Below are positions 35,262 through 44,216 of a DNA stretch of 64,000 nucleotides, piece by piece. Origin of the DNA: Amycolatopsis sp. DSM 110486 (GTDB lineage Bacteria; Actinomycetota; Actinomycetes; Mycobacteriales; Pseudonocardiaceae). How positions within the stretch are numbered: the stretch's first letter is position 1; the number at the start of each line of letters is the position of its first letter. Where the stretch lies: contig NZ_CP080519.1 in assembly GCF_019468465.1 (NCBI RefSeq), positions 620,001 to 684,000 on the forward strand, written 5' to 3'. The translations under genes and the position numbers were made by a program. The notes beneath the pieces are model-generated. The model did not search any database and was not told the origin of the DNA. It saw only the letters and a list, made by a program, of their open reading frames with translations.

Positions 35262-36482
35262 TCAGTCGACCAGCGCTTGATACACCAACTGCCGCAACTG
35301 CTGCCGAATCGGATGTGTGCTCGACGGCAGCAGCTGCGTGTAGAACGCCACCGTCAGATCCTCGTCCGGATCCACCCAGAACGCGGTCGACGCGGCCCCG
35401 CCCCACGCGTACTCGCCGGCGCTCGACAGGGTCTTCGCCTTCACCGGGTCCTCCAGCACCGAGAAGCCCAGGCCGAACCCGAAGCCGTCGAACGGCATCT
35501 CCGCGAACAGCGGCCGACCGTAGGACTCCAGGTCGACGTGGCCCGGCAGGTGGTTGCTCGCCATCATCGACACCGTCCGCGGCCCCAGGATCCGCGCACC
35601 GTCCAAAGCGCCGCCGCGCAGCAGCATCTGGGTGAAGCGGTGGTAGTCGGCGGCAGTGGACACAAGGCCGCCGCCACCCGAGAACGAGTCCGGGCGCGCA
35701 ACGCCGATGGAGCCGAAAGCCTCGTTCCGGGTGGGCATCTTGGTCCGCGGATGCGCGACGTACAGAGCAGCCAGCCGGTCCGTGTCCTTGGTGAAGAAGC
35801 CCGTGTCCGTCATGCCCAGGGGCCCGAAGATCCGCTCCGCGAAGACCTCGTCCAAGGGCTTGCCCGCGAGCACCTCCACGAGGCGGCCGAGGACGTCCGT
35901 GGACACCGAGTAGTTCCATTCGCTGCCCGGCTGGAAGACGAGCGGGAACTCGGCCAGGGCGCGGGTCGCGGCGGCCAGGTCCAGACCGGGCGGGGTGCCC
36001 CATTCGAAGCCGGCGGCGCGGTAGATCGCGTCGATGGGGTGTGTGTGGTGGAAGCCGTAGGTCAGGCCGCTGGTGTGGGTGAGCAGGTGCCACAGGCGAA
36101 TGGGCTCGGTCGCCGGCACCGTCATCGGGCTCAGCGCCGAGCCCTTCACGTACACCTGCGGCGCCGCGAACTCCGGCAGCCAGCGGGAAATCGGGTCGTT
36201 GAGGTCGATGGCGCCTTCCTCGACGAACGTCATCGCCGCCACCGAGGTGATCGGCTTGGTCATCGAGAAGATGCGCCAGAGGGTGTCGTGCTCCACGGGT
36301 GCGCCCGATTCGACGTCCCGCTTGCCGTGGGAAGCGACGTGGACGATGCGCCCGTGCCTGCTCACCACCGCGAGGTAACCGGGCAGCCGCCCGTCGTCCA
36401 CATAGGCGTCGAACAGCCGGTCGATCCGCTTCAGACGGTCAGCGTCGAACCCCGCCGAAGACGGGTCGGTCTCCAGGTTCAT
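35262..36482 (-). CDS. Serine hydrolase of the beta-lactamase/class C esterase family
   Basis: A 406-aa protein. The nucleophile motif S-x-x-K is in WRIFSMTKPITSVAAM, the Tyr motif is YSVST, and the third motif region is WGGAASTAFWV (in place of KTG). That set fits EstB/LovD-like esterases or carboxypeptidases rather than true beta-lactamases. There is no signal peptide, so it acts in the cytoplasm. It lies 10 bp downstream of the siderophore-interacting gene. Confidence 0.88.
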   Translation of the reverse strand: MNLETDPSSAGFDADRLKRIDRLFDAYVDDGRLPGYLAVVSRHGRIVHVASHGKRDVESGAPVEHDTLWRIFSMTKPITSVAAMTFVEEGAIDLNDPISRWLPEFAAPQVYVKGSALSPMTVPATEPIRLWHLLTHTSGLTYGFHHTHPIDAIYRAAGFEWGTPPGLDLAAATRALAEFPLVFQPGSEWNYSVSTDVLGRLVEVLAGKPLDEVFAERIFGPLGMTDTGFFTKDTDRLAALYVAHPRTKMPTRNEAFGSIGVARPDSFSGGGGLVSTAADYHRFTQMLLRGGALDGARILGPRTVSMMASNHLPGHVDLESYGRPLFAEMPFDGFGFGLGFSVLEDPVKAKTLSSAGEYAWGGAASTAFWVDPDEDLTVAFYTQLLPSSTHPIRQQLRQLVYQALVD

Positions 36483-36492
36483 GCCGGCGACA

Positions 36493-37308
36493 TTACGCCC
36501 TTTCGCGCGCCCGCTCGGCCGCCTTCTCCTCGCGCCACGCCTCGTCGTTCTTGCCTTCGCGCCAGTACCCGGAGATCGACACCGACTCCTTCGGCACGCC
36601 GCGATCGGCGAACAGGTAGCGCCGCAACTCGCGGACGAACCCGGCCTCGCCGTGGACGAACGCGTGCACGTCCTTCGCCGGCCACGGCAGCGCCTTCACG
36701 GCGGCCGCGAGGTCCGCACCGGACGACCGGTGCAGCCACGTGATCTGCGCGTCGGCCTTCGTCACCAGCGGCTGCTCCTCCGAAGCGTCGGACACGAGCA
36801 GGAAGACGTGCGCCCGGGCGCCGGCCGGCATGACCTCCAGCGACGCGGCGATGGCCGGCAACGCGGCCTCGTCGCCCACGAGCAGGTGCCAGCCCGCGTC
36901 GGCGCGCGGCGCGTACACGCCACCGGGGCCCGAGAGCAGCAGCTCGTCGCCCGGCTGTGCCCGCATCGCCCACGGGCCGGCCAGCCCCTCGTCGCCGTGC
37001 ACCACGAAGTCGAGCACGAGCTCGCCGGCCGCTGCGTCGTAGGACCGCACGGTGTACGAGCGCATCCGCGGGCACTGCTCACGCGGCAGCTCCGCGCGGA
37101 TGCGCTGCAGGTCGAACGGCTCCGGGTACTCGACGCCCGGCACCTTGAAGATCACCTTCACATACGCGTCGGTGAACGCGTTGGGCTGGAAATCGCGCAG
37201 GCCTTCGCCCCCGGCCACGATCCGGATCATGTGCGGGGTCAGGTTCTCCTTGCGCAGAACCGACAAGCGCACGCCCGGGTTCCCCTTGCGCGCCGGAGCA
37301 TCGGCCAT
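36493..37308 (-). CDS. Siderophore-interacting protein (FAD/NADPH ferric reductase)
   Basis: A 271-aa ViuB/YqjH-type enzyme that reduces ferric siderophores inside the cell. An FAD domain has RMRSYTVRSYDAAAGELVLDFVVHGDEGLAGPWAMRAQPGDELLLSGPGG; the NAD(P)H domain follows and ends with SISGYWREGKNDEAWREEK, a family hallmark. I use the ATG at 37308. A DtxR/IdeR-like box lies just upstream, supporting iron repression. Confidence 0.92.
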   Translation of the reverse strand: MADAPARKGNPGVRLSVLRKENLTPHMIRIVAGGEGLRDFQPNAFTDAYVKVIFKVPGVEYPEPFDLQRIRAELPREQCPRMRSYTVRSYDAAAGELVLDFVVHGDEGLAGPWAMRAQPGDELLLSGPGGVYAPRADAGWHLLVGDEAALPAIAASLEVMPAGARAHVFLLVSDASEEQPLVTKADAQITWLHRSSGADLAAAVKALPWPAKDVHAFVHGEAGFVRELRRYLFADRGVPKESVSISGYWREGKNDEAWREEKAAERARERA

Positions 37309-37321
37309 CGGACACCACCCA

Positions 37322-37340
37322 ATCACTAAGGCTTACCTAA
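37322..37340 (-). promoter_or_regulatory. IdeR/DmdR-type iron box
   Basis: Read on the minus strand the site is TTAGGTAAGCCTTAGTGAT. It matches the TTAGGTTAGGCTAACCTAA consensus well in the first half and at about 12 of 19 positions in total. It overlaps the expected promoter, 14 bp before the start of the siderophore-interacting gene. Confidence 0.65.
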
Positions 37341-37402
37341 TCTTGCTCCCACCGTACGCGCCCGTCCCCGGTCCCGACCAGCGGCACTGGTCACGCCGCA
37401 GG

Positions 37403-38602
37403 TCACAGAACGGCGAGCCCCTCGGCCACCACCACGCCGTCGTGCAGCACCGTCCGGTCCCGGCCGCGGTCCATCACCGCGCTCGTCGGCGTCTCCCCGT
37501 CCACCAGGACGAGGTCCGCCCTGTCGCCCGCCGCGAGCCCCGGGCGGTCCGACACCCCGGCCAGGCGGGACACGTCGTGGCTCATGATCGACGCCCCGCC
37601 CATTGTCGCCACGGCCAAGGCCAGCTCGACGTGGTCGTCCCGGCGGAATCCGCGCGTGAACGCCAGCTGCCAGGTCCGGTCCAGCAGGTCGCAGTTGCCG
37701 TACGGGCTCCAGTAGTCACGCTGCCCGTCCTCCCCCAGACCGATCCGCACGCCGGCGGAAACGAGGTCCAGCAAGGAAAGCTGTCCGGCGGAAGACGGGG
37801 CCACGGTGGTCATCGCGACGTCCAGCTCGGCGAAGTCGTCGATCACCCGGCGGCTCACCGACTCGGAAATCGAGCCCAGGTCGTACGCGTGCGACATCGT
37901 GACCTTGCCGCGCAGGTCCAGCGCCCGGACGCGCTCGAGCACCAGGTCCGTCGAGAACAGGCCGAGGTGGCCCGGCTCGTGCAGGTGGATGTCCACTTCG
38001 ACCTGGTGCTTCTCTGCCAGGCCGAACACCGCGTCCAGGTGTCCCTTCGGGTCGCGGTCCAGCGTGCACGGGTCGATGCCGCCGATCACGGTCGCGCCGG
38101 ATCGTAGGGCCGCGTCCAGGACGTCCAGCGTGCCCGGTTCGCGGAGGATCCCCGCCTGGGCGAACGCCATCACGTGCACTTCGGCCTGGTCCGCGAACTT
38201 CTCCTTCGCGGCCAGCACGGCGTCGAGCTTCTCGAGCCCGCAGTCGACGTCGACCTGGGCGTAGCTGCGGACCCGCGTGGTGCCGTGCACGATCATCCGC
38301 TCCAGCGTGCCCGCCACCCCGTCCGGCAGCGGCACCTCCGCCGACCGCCAGTTCTCGCGGTCGTTCGTCATCATCGCCCACACGCCGGGGCCGCCGGTGT
38401 GGGGACGGAACGGTAGGCCGATCCGCGTCGAATCCAGGTGCACGTGGACATCGCTGAACGACGGGAACAGCAGCCGGCCCCGGCCCTCGACGGCACCGGG
38501 TGCCGGCGCCGGGTCGTGCGGGCGGACCGCCGCGATGCGGTCGCCGGTCAGCTCGACGTCGCTGCGCTCGCCGCCCCAGGGCCGGACATCACGGATCAAC
38601 AC
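37403..38602 (-). CDS. Cytosine deaminase-like amidohydrolase
   Basis: A 399-aa metal-dependent hydrolase of the CodA/atrazine chlorohydrolase group. Its metal ligands appear in SFSDVHVHLDST, DIHLHEPG and TMSHAYDLG, with GEDGQRDYWSPYG corresponding to the CodA Asp loop (the aligned Asp is GED). The specificity is uncertain: cytosine, isoguanine, creatinine or another N-heterocycle are possible. I use GTG at 38602; TTG at 38608 would add two residues. A link with the NCS1/hydantoinase operon 4 kb away is conceivable. Confidence 0.8.
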   Translation of the reverse strand: MLIRDVRPWGGERSDVELTGDRIAAVRPHDPAPAPGAVEGRGRLLFPSFSDVHVHLDSTRIGLPFRPHTGGPGVWAMMTNDRENWRSAEVPLPDGVAGTLERMIVHGTTRVRSYAQVDVDCGLEKLDAVLAAKEKFADQAEVHVMAFAQAGILREPGTLDVLDAALRSGATVIGGIDPCTLDRDPKGHLDAVFGLAEKHQVEVDIHLHEPGHLGLFSTDLVLERVRALDLRGKVTMSHAYDLGSISESVSRRVIDDFAELDVAMTTVAPSSAGQLSLLDLVSAGVRIGLGEDGQRDYWSPYGNCDLLDRTWQLAFTRGFRRDDHVELALAVATMGGASIMSHDVSRLAGVSDRPGLAAGDRADLVLVDGETPTSAVMDRGRDRTVLHDGVVVAEGLAVL

Positions 38603-38638
38603 AGGCAAGACCGTAGCGCGGCCGTCCGGCGAAACGCG

Positions 38639-39046
38639 TCACGCCGCCGCGCGCGGATCGCTCACCCGGGTGTTCTGGAACGCCGTGATCAACCAGCCCG
38701 CTTCCGAGCGGACCAGCACGAACGTCACCGTGCTCTCGCGCCCCTGGGCCACGGCGTCGCCCCCGTCGAGCGCCGAACCGCCGCCGGACACGACGATCGC
38801 GACGTCCTCGCGCGGGAAGCGCACCGACGCGTCGCCGGGTCCCCCGATCGTCGAACCTCGCAGCGGCCCCTCGAACAACGCGCGGTGCAAGCTCTCGATC
38901 AGCTCCCGGCCGGGCAGCTGCATCCCGAAGAACGTCACGTAGTCGGCGTCCTCGGTGAACAGGCTCGCGTACGCGGCGGCGTCGCCGCTGTTCCACGCGT
39001 CGGCGAGACGGCTGAGCACGGCGAGGACTTCTTCTCGGTCGGTCAT
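38639..39046 (-). CDS. SnoaL/SgcJ-like small protein
   Basis: A 135-aa NTF2-fold protein. MTDREEVLAVLSRLADAWNSGDAAAYASLFTEDADYVTFFGMQLPGRELIESLHRALF is typical of the SgcJ/EcaC subgroup. No catalytic residues can be assigned. It is divergent from a TetR gene with strong operator-like palindromes between them, so it is probably repressed by that TetR. Confidence 0.82.
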   Translation of the reverse strand: MTDREEVLAVLSRLADAWNSGDAAAYASLFTEDADYVTFFGMQLPGRELIESLHRALFEGPLRGSTIGGPGDASVRFPREDVAIVVSGGGSALDGGDAVAQGRESTVTFVLVRSEAGWLITAFQNTRVSDPRAAA

Positions 39047-39060
39047 GGTGAGCCCCTTGT

Positions 39061-39111
39061 CGAACGGCGTTCGTTATAACGAACACCGTTCTATCGACGA
39101 ACGGCGTTCGA
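39061..39111. promoter_or_regulatory. TetR operator region with repeated palindromes
   Basis: GAACGGCGTTCGTTA (39062-39076) is followed directly by TAACGAACACCGTTC (39077-39091), a 30-bp palindrome with one mismatched pair. CGAACGGCGTTCG, itself a perfect palindrome around a central G, occurs at 39061-39073 and again at 39099-39111. The sites lie between the divergent SnoaL-like and TetR genes. Confidence 0.8.
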
Positions 39112-39142
39112 GTCAAGGCCCGATTCGTCTAGGCTGCTGTCC

Positions 39143-39850
39143 ATGACCGTCCCGCCCCCGCCGTGGCGCCGTAGCCCGAGCCCCCGCCGGCGCGCCGAAA
39201 AGCCGGTGCTGTCACGGGATCTGGTGGTGAAGACGGCGCTGCAGATGCTCGCCGCCGAGGGCTTCGAAGCCGTGTCGATGCGACGGATCGCGCAGCAGCT
39301 GGAGACCGGACCCGCGTCGCTCTACGCACACGTGGCCAACAAGGAGGAGCTCGACGAGCTCATGCTCGATGCGGTCCTCGGCGACGTGCCCGTGCCGGAA
39401 CCGGATCCGGAAAACTGGACCGAGCAGGTGAAAGAGCAGGTGCGGCAGCAGGTCCGCGCGATGGTGGCCTACCCGGGCATCGCCAAGGTCGCGTGGAACA
39501 CGCCGGTGCCCGTCACGCCCAACTCGCTGCGCCAGGGCGAGGCGATGCTCGCGATCCTGCGCGCCGGGGGCCTGGATCTGAAGCAGGCGGTGTACGCGGG
39601 CGACGCGTTGAGCTTGTACGCCAAGGCCTACGCCTACGAGGCGAGCAGCTGGACGTTCGGCGACTACGACGAGGCGGAAGTCGCCGAACGCGGCCGTCAG
39701 ATGGCCGACTACATGCGGTCCCTGCCGGCCGGTGCGTTCCCGAACCTGTTGCAGTCCGGGCAGTTCTTCACCGGCGAGACGAGCAAGGACCGCTTCGAAT
39801 TCGCGCTCGCGATGTTCGTGGGCGGACTGCAGAGCCTCGTCAGGGCTTGA
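39143..39850 (+). CDS. TetR-family regulator
   Basis: A 235-aa repressor. A Pro/Arg-rich start is followed by the HTH (LVVKTALQMLAAEGFEAVSMRRIAQQLETGPASLYAHVANKEELDELML) and a tetracycline-repressor-like C-terminal domain. It probably controls itself and the divergent SnoaL-like gene through the palindromes at 39061-39111. Its 3' end overlaps the convergent reductase gene by 11 bp. Confidence 0.88.
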   Translation: MTVPPPPWRRSPSPRRRAEKPVLSRDLVVKTALQMLAAEGFEAVSMRRIAQQLETGPASLYAHVANKEELDELMLDAVLGDVPVPEPDPENWTEQVKEQVRQQVRAMVAYPGIAKVAWNTPVPVTPNSLRQGEAMLAILRAGGLDLKQAVYAGDALSLYAKAYAYEASSWTFGDYDEAEVAERGRQMADYMRSLPAGAFPNLLQSGQFFTGETSKDRFEFALAMFVGGLQSLVRA

Positions 39851-40760
39851 GCACGATCTTGCCGCGCGTGTGGCGCTGCTCCAGCTCGCGGTAGGCGTCC
39901 TGCACCCGCGCCAGCGGGTACGTGGCCGCGACCGGCACGTCGAGCAGGCCCTTGTCCACCAGCGCGGCGAGGTCGCGCATGACCTCGGCGCTCGCGGCGG
40001 CCATGTTGCCGTCGGTCTTCACGTTGTACTTCTGCGCGGCGGCGAAGTCGATGACGGTGTCGATCCGTCCCGTGTAGACACCCAGGCGCAGCGCCAGCTC
40101 GACGTACCCGTCGCCGTAGGTGTCGATGAACGCGTCCACCTTGCCCTCAGCCACCTCGCGGATGCGCTCTTCGAGGCCCTCGCCGTAGGCCACCGGGAGC
40201 ACGTCCTGCTCCTTCAGCCACGCGTGGTTGGCCTCGCTCGCGATCCCGACCACGGTCGCGCCGGTGAGCTTCGCCAGCTGCACGACCAGGGAGCCGACGC
40301 CGCCCGCGGCACCGGATACCACGAGGGTGTCGTCCTCGTGCAGGCCGGTCGCGCGCACCGCGGCGTACGCGGTGGTGCCGGCGACGAACAGCCCGCCCGC
40401 CGCTTCCCACGACACGCCGCTGGGCTTCGGCGTCAGGTTTTCGGCGTCGACCAGCACGAACTCGGCCTGGCTGGCGCGCGTGTGCACGAAGCCGATGACC
40501 TCGTCGCCGACCTGGATCTCTTCGACGTCCGCACCCAGCTCGGCGACCACGCCGGCGAGGTCGCTGCCCTGCCCGGACGGGAACGTCGAGGGGAACTGCT
40601 GTGCGAACACGCCTTCTCGGATGGCGGCTTCACCGGGGTTGATCCCGGCGGCTCTGACCTCCACGAGCACCTGGCCGGGGCCTGGCACCGGACGCGCGAC
40701 TTCTTCCACCCGCAGGACGTCGATCCCGCCGTGTTCGCTGTACCTGACCGCCTGCGGCAT
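39840..40760 (-). CDS. Zinc-independent MDR-family NADPH oxidoreductase (quinone reductase-like)
   Basis: A 306-aa protein with a GroES-like N-terminal domain (AVRYSEHGGIDVLRVEEVARPVPGPGQVLVEVRAAGINPGEAAIREG) and a Rossmann domain with VVSGAAGGVGSLVVQLAKLTG. The Cys/His zinc ligands of alcohol dehydrogenases are absent. The start ATG at 40760 has GGGAG upstream. The substrate is unknown; quinone or enone reduction is typical. Confidence 0.87.
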   Translation of the reverse strand: MPQAVRYSEHGGIDVLRVEEVARPVPGPGQVLVEVRAAGINPGEAAIREGVFAQQFPSTFPSGQGSDLAGVVAELGADVEEIQVGDEVIGFVHTRASQAEFVLVDAENLTPKPSGVSWEAAGGLFVAGTTAYAAVRATGLHEDDTLVVSGAAGGVGSLVVQLAKLTGATVVGIASEANHAWLKEQDVLPVAYGEGLEERIREVAEGKVDAFIDTYGDGYVELALRLGVYTGRIDTVIDFAAAQKYNVKTDGNMAAASAEVMRDLAALVDKGLLDVPVAATYPLARVQDAYRELEQRHTRGKIVLKP

Positions 40761-40832
40761 GCGCGACTCCCTCGCTCGTCGATACTTCGACCAACGAACC
40801 ATCCGCCGGGTTTATGCCCGCTGAGCGAAAAT

Positions 40833-42050
40833 TCAGCCGGCCAGGCGCCGGACCACACCGTCGGCGAGCAGCCGCCCGCGGTCCGTCAGCACGGCGCGGC
40901 CGCGACTGTCCAGAACGGACGGTTCCAGGAGTCCTTCCGCCGCCGCGGCACGGGCTTCGGCGATGCCCGCGGCGTCGAGCGCGTCGAGCGCGAGTCCTTC
41001 CGCGACACGGAGTTCGAGCATGATGCGTTCGAGGTGGCGGTCGGATTCGGTGAGCAGTTCACGGCCGGCTTCCGGGCTGTTTCCCTCGGCCAGCAGCGAC
41101 GCGTACTTGGCCGGGTGCTTGACGTTCCACCAGCGCACGCCGCCCACGTGGCTGTGCGCGCCGGGGCCCGCGCCCCACCAGTCGCCGCCCTGCCAGTAGC
41201 CGAGGTTGTGCCGGCAGCGGGCCGCGTCGTCCGTGGCCCAGTTGGACACCTCGTACCAGCGCAGGCCGGAGGCCGAGAGCACGGAGTCGATCATCTCGTA
41301 GTCGGTGGCGAGCACGTCGTCGTCGGGCGCGGGCAGCTCGCCGCGGCGCACACGGCGGGCGAGCGCGGTGCCCTCCTCCACGATCAGCGCGTACGCCGAC
41401 ACGTGGTCCACGCCCGCGGACAGCACCGCGTCGAGTGAGGCCCGCAGGTCCTCCGGGCGCTCGCCGGGCGTGCCGTAGATCACGTCGAGGTTCACGTGCT
41501 CGAACCCGGCGGCCCGGGCCTCGCGCGCGGCGTCCACGGGCCGGCCGGGCGTGTGCACGCGATCGAGCACCTGCAGCACGTGCTTCGCGGCCGACTGCAT
41601 CCCCAGCGACACCCGCGTGTACCCGGCCGCCCGGATGCGCTCGAAGAACTCCGGCGAGGTCGACTCGGGGTTGGACTCGGTCGTCACCTCGGCGCCCGGC
41701 GCCAGCCCGAACGCGCCGCGCACGACGTCCAGCACCTCCGACAGCCCGTCGGCCCCCAGCAACGACGGCGTGCCCCCGCCCACGAACACCGTGTCGGCCG
41801 CCGGCGGCTCCCCCAGCACCCGCGCGGCCAGGTCCAGCTCGCTGCGCAACCCGTCGAGCCACGACTTCGGCGACGCCGCGGACCCCAGCTCACCGGCGGT
41901 GTAGGTGTTGAAGTCGCAGTACCCGCAGCGCGTCGCGCAGAACGGCACGTGCACGTAGACGCCGAACGGCCGCCGCCCCAGCCCCTCCAGGGCGCTTTCG
42001 GGCAATCCGGTCTCGGCAGGCAGTTCGGCTACGTCAGGCACGACGTCCAT
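40833..42050 (-). CDS. hemW: Heme chaperone HemW (radical SAM, HemN-like)
   Basis: A 405-aa protein with the radical SAM motif CATRCGYC in VYVHVPFCATRCGYCDFNTY. It then has VFVGGGTPSLL, TTESNPES, and the HemN C-terminal domain. The missing extra N-terminal residues and the length fit HemW, a heme-trafficking chaperone, rather than oxygen-independent coproporphyrinogen oxidase. The start ATG is at 42050. In mycobacteria the hemN-like gene also neighbours the sulfite reductase gene. Confidence 0.9.
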   Translation of the reverse strand: MDVVPDVAELPAETGLPESALEGLGRRPFGVYVHVPFCATRCGYCDFNTYTAGELGSAASPKSWLDGLRSELDLAARVLGEPPAADTVFVGGGTPSLLGADGLSEVLDVVRGAFGLAPGAEVTTESNPESTSPEFFERIRAAGYTRVSLGMQSAAKHVLQVLDRVHTPGRPVDAAREARAAGFEHVNLDVIYGTPGERPEDLRASLDAVLSAGVDHVSAYALIVEEGTALARRVRRGELPAPDDDVLATDYEMIDSVLSASGLRWYEVSNWATDDAARCRHNLGYWQGGDWWGAGPGAHSHVGGVRWWNVKHPAKYASLLAEGNSPEAGRELLTESDRHLERIMLELRVAEGLALDALDAAGIAEARAAAAEGLLEPSVLDSRGRAVLTDRGRLLADGVVRRLAG

Positions 42051-42274
42051 TGTCCCTCGCGCTTCGCCGGTGTTCGCCCGGCCCTGGGCCACCCGGGCGG
42101 AAGTTCGGCGGCCGAACGAACCACACCGGCACCTCACCCGGCCCGAACCCCGGCCGAGCGGCCGCCCAGAGCATCCACGCTGTGCCACAAAACCGCAGGC
42201 AGCGAGCCCGCTCACCCACACCGGCGACCGACACGCAAGCCCCCCGACAGGGCCCTCCCACCATCCGGACGCGT

Positions 42275-42304
42275 TTGAACCACGTTCTGAAGGCGTGGTT
42301 ATCT
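42275..42304 (+). promoter_or_regulatory. Promoter of the sulfur-assimilation leader transcript
   Basis: A -35-like TTGAAC (42275-42280), an 18-bp spacer, then a -10-like TTATCT (42299-42304). Transcription would begin about 7 bp later, at or next to the GTG of the leader peptide (42311), implying a leaderless mRNA. Confidence 0.55.
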
Positions 42305-42310
42305 GGGCCG

Positions 42311-42397
42311 GTGAGTCCTGCCGGTGTCCTTCTCGTGGCGCGCCGCCACGTCGACCTTCTGCGGGTCGCGAGCGCGCTCTGCCGGCCTGCCCGCTGA
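42311..42397 (+). CDS. 28-aa leader peptide upstream of the sulfite reductase operon
   Basis: GTG at 42311 to TGA at 42397 encodes a 28-residue peptide. Its core ARRHVDLLRVASALCR has the recurring pattern R-R-H-V-D-L-x-R-V-A-S-A-x-C-R known from putative leader peptides in front of sulfur-metabolism genes in Streptomyces and relatives. There is no RBS, but a promoter is placed so that the transcript would start at the GTG. The near-terminal Cys codon suggests a cysteine-sensing regulatory role; that is inference. GTG at 42335 could give a shorter 20-aa form. Confidence 0.65.
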   Translation: MSPAGVLLVARRHVDLLRVASALCRPAR

Positions 42398-42524
42398 CTC
42401 CCGACGCCCGACCCCAGCCCACCACATCTGGACCGCAGGCGCCGGACCCGCCGCGATCCCCGTTGCCCGCCACGAAGCGGCACAACCGGAACGGCGTCCG
42501 GAGCCACTAACCGGAGGACTCCTC

Positions 42525-44216
42525 ATGGCCTCACCCACGCGCGAAACCCCCGCGAAGAGCCGGCCGCGGCAGAAGCGCGGCGAGGGACAGTGGGCGCTCG
42601 GCTACCGAGAGCCGCTGAACCCCAACGAGCGGTCGAAGAAAGACGACAACCCGCTCAACGCCCGAGCGCGCATCGAGAACATCTACGCCCACGGCGGCTT
42701 CGACTCGATCGACCCGGGTGACCTGCGCGGCCGCTTCCGCTGGTTCGGCCTCTACACCCAGCGCAAGGAAGGCATCGACGGCGGCCGCACGGCCACGCTC
42801 GAGCCCGAAGAACTGGACGCCCGCTACTTCATGATGCGCGTGCGCCTCGACGGCGGCCTGCTCACCACGCAGCAGCTCGCCGTGCTGGCGGAGATCTCGC
42901 AGACGCACGCGCGCGGCACCGCCGACATCACCGACCGGCAGAACATCCAGTACCACTGGATCCGGATCGAGGACGTCCCCACGATCTGGCAGAAGCTCGA
43001 GAACGCGGGCATGACCACCATGGAGGCGTGCGGCGACAGCCCGCGCGTGATCCTGGGCTCGCCCGTCGCCGGGATCGCGGCCGACGAGATCATCGACGGC
43101 ACCCCCGCCATCGAGGAGATCAAGCGCCGCTACATCGGCGACCCGCAGTACGCGAACCTGCCGCGCAAGTTCAAGACCGCCGTGTCGGGTCAGCAGGACG
43201 TGGCGCACGAGATCCACGACGTCGCGTTCGTCGGCGTGAACCACCCCGAGCACGGCCCGGGCTTCGACGTCTGGGTCGGCGGCGGCCTGTCCACCAACCC
43301 GATGATCGGCCAGCGCCTCGGTGCCTGGGTGCCGCGCGACGAGGTGCCGGACGTGTGGGAAGGCGTGATCAGCGTCTTCCGCGACTACGGCTACCGCCGC
43401 CTGCGCTCGCGTGCCCGCATCAAGTTCCTGGTCAAGGACTGGGGCGCCGCGAAGTTCCGCGAGGTCCTGGAGGAGAAGTACCTCAAGCGCCCGCTGCTCG
43501 ACGGCCCCGCACCGGAGGTGCCGTCCGCCCCGATCGACCACGTCGGCGTGCACAAGCAGGTCGACGGCAAGTTCTACGTCGGCGCCGCGCCCGTCGCGGG
43601 CCGGGTGAACGGCGAGACGCTGCTGGCCGTGGCCAAGGCCGCCGAACGCGCGGGGTCCCAGCGCGTGCGCCTGACGCCGCAGCAGAAGCTCGTGGTCCTC
43701 GACGTCCCCGAGGCCGAGGTCCCGGGCCTGGAGACGGAGCTGAAGGAGCTGGGCCTGCACACCAAGCCCTCGCCGTGGCGGCGCAGCGTGATGGCGTGCA
43801 CCGGGCTGGAGTTCTGCAAGCTCGCGATCGTCGAGACGAAGGCCCGCGCGCTGGCGCTGGTCACCGACCTCGAGAAGCGCCTCGCCGACGTCCAGGGCGA
43901 TCTGGAGAACCCCGTCAGCGTGCACCTCAACGGCTGCCCCAACTCGTGCGCCCGCATCCAGACCGCCGACATCGGGCTCAAGGGCCAGATCGTCACCGAC
44001 GCCGACGGCCGCCAGGTCGAGGGGTTCCAGGTGCACCTCGGCGGCGGTCTCGGCCTCGACGCCGGGTTCGGCCGCAAGCTGCGCGGGCACAAGGTCGTCG
44101 CCGACGAGCTGGTCGACTACGTCGAGCGCGTGGTCCGCGCCTACCTCGACGGGCGTGAGCCCGGCGAGCGTTTCGCGCAGTGGGTCGGGCGTGCCGACGA
44201 GAGCCTGCTGCAGTGA
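42525..44216 (+). CDS. sir: Ferredoxin-dependent assimilatory sulfite reductase
   Basis: Reduces sulfite to sulfide using siroheme and a 4Fe-4S cluster. The 563-aa protein has the half-domain repeats and the cofactor Cys motifs ACTGLEFC and NGCPNSC. TADITDRQNIQYHW is a siroheme-contact motif. The ATG at 42525 is preceded by GGAGG. Context with cysH, cysD and cysN and a sirohydrochlorin chelatase makes sulfite, not nitrite, the substrate. The leader peptide at 42311 and about 130 bp of untranslated sequence precede it. Confidence 0.95.
   Translation: MASPTRETPAKSRPRQKRGEGQWALGYREPLNPNERSKKDDNPLNARARIENIYAHGGFDSIDPGDLRGRFRWFGLYTQRKEGIDGGRTATLEPEELDARYFMMRVRLDGGLLTTQQLAVLAEISQTHARGTADITDRQNIQYHWIRIEDVPTIWQKLENAGMTTMEACGDSPRVILGSPVAGIAADEIIDGTPAIEEIKRRYIGDPQYANLPRKFKTAVSGQQDVAHEIHDVAFVGVNHPEHGPGFDVWVGGGLSTNPMIGQRLGAWVPRDEVPDVWEGVISVFRDYGYRRLRSRARIKFLVKDWGAAKFREVLEEKYLKRPLLDGPAPEVPSAPIDHVGVHKQVDGKFYVGAAPVAGRVNGETLLAVAKAAERAGSQRVRLTPQQKLVVLDVPEAEVPGLETELKELGLHTKPSPWRRSVMACTGLEFCKLAIVETKARALALVTDLEKRLADVQGDLENPVSVHLNGCPNSCARIQTADIGLKGQIVTDADGRQVEGFQVHLGGGLGLDAGFGRKLRGHKVVADELVDYVERVVRAYLDGREPGERFAQWVGRADESLLQ

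Noticed and set aside
35262..36482. A true beta-lactamase resistance gene
   Set aside because: There is no signal peptide, and the third motif is WGGA rather than KTG. An esterase-type serine hydrolase is more likely.
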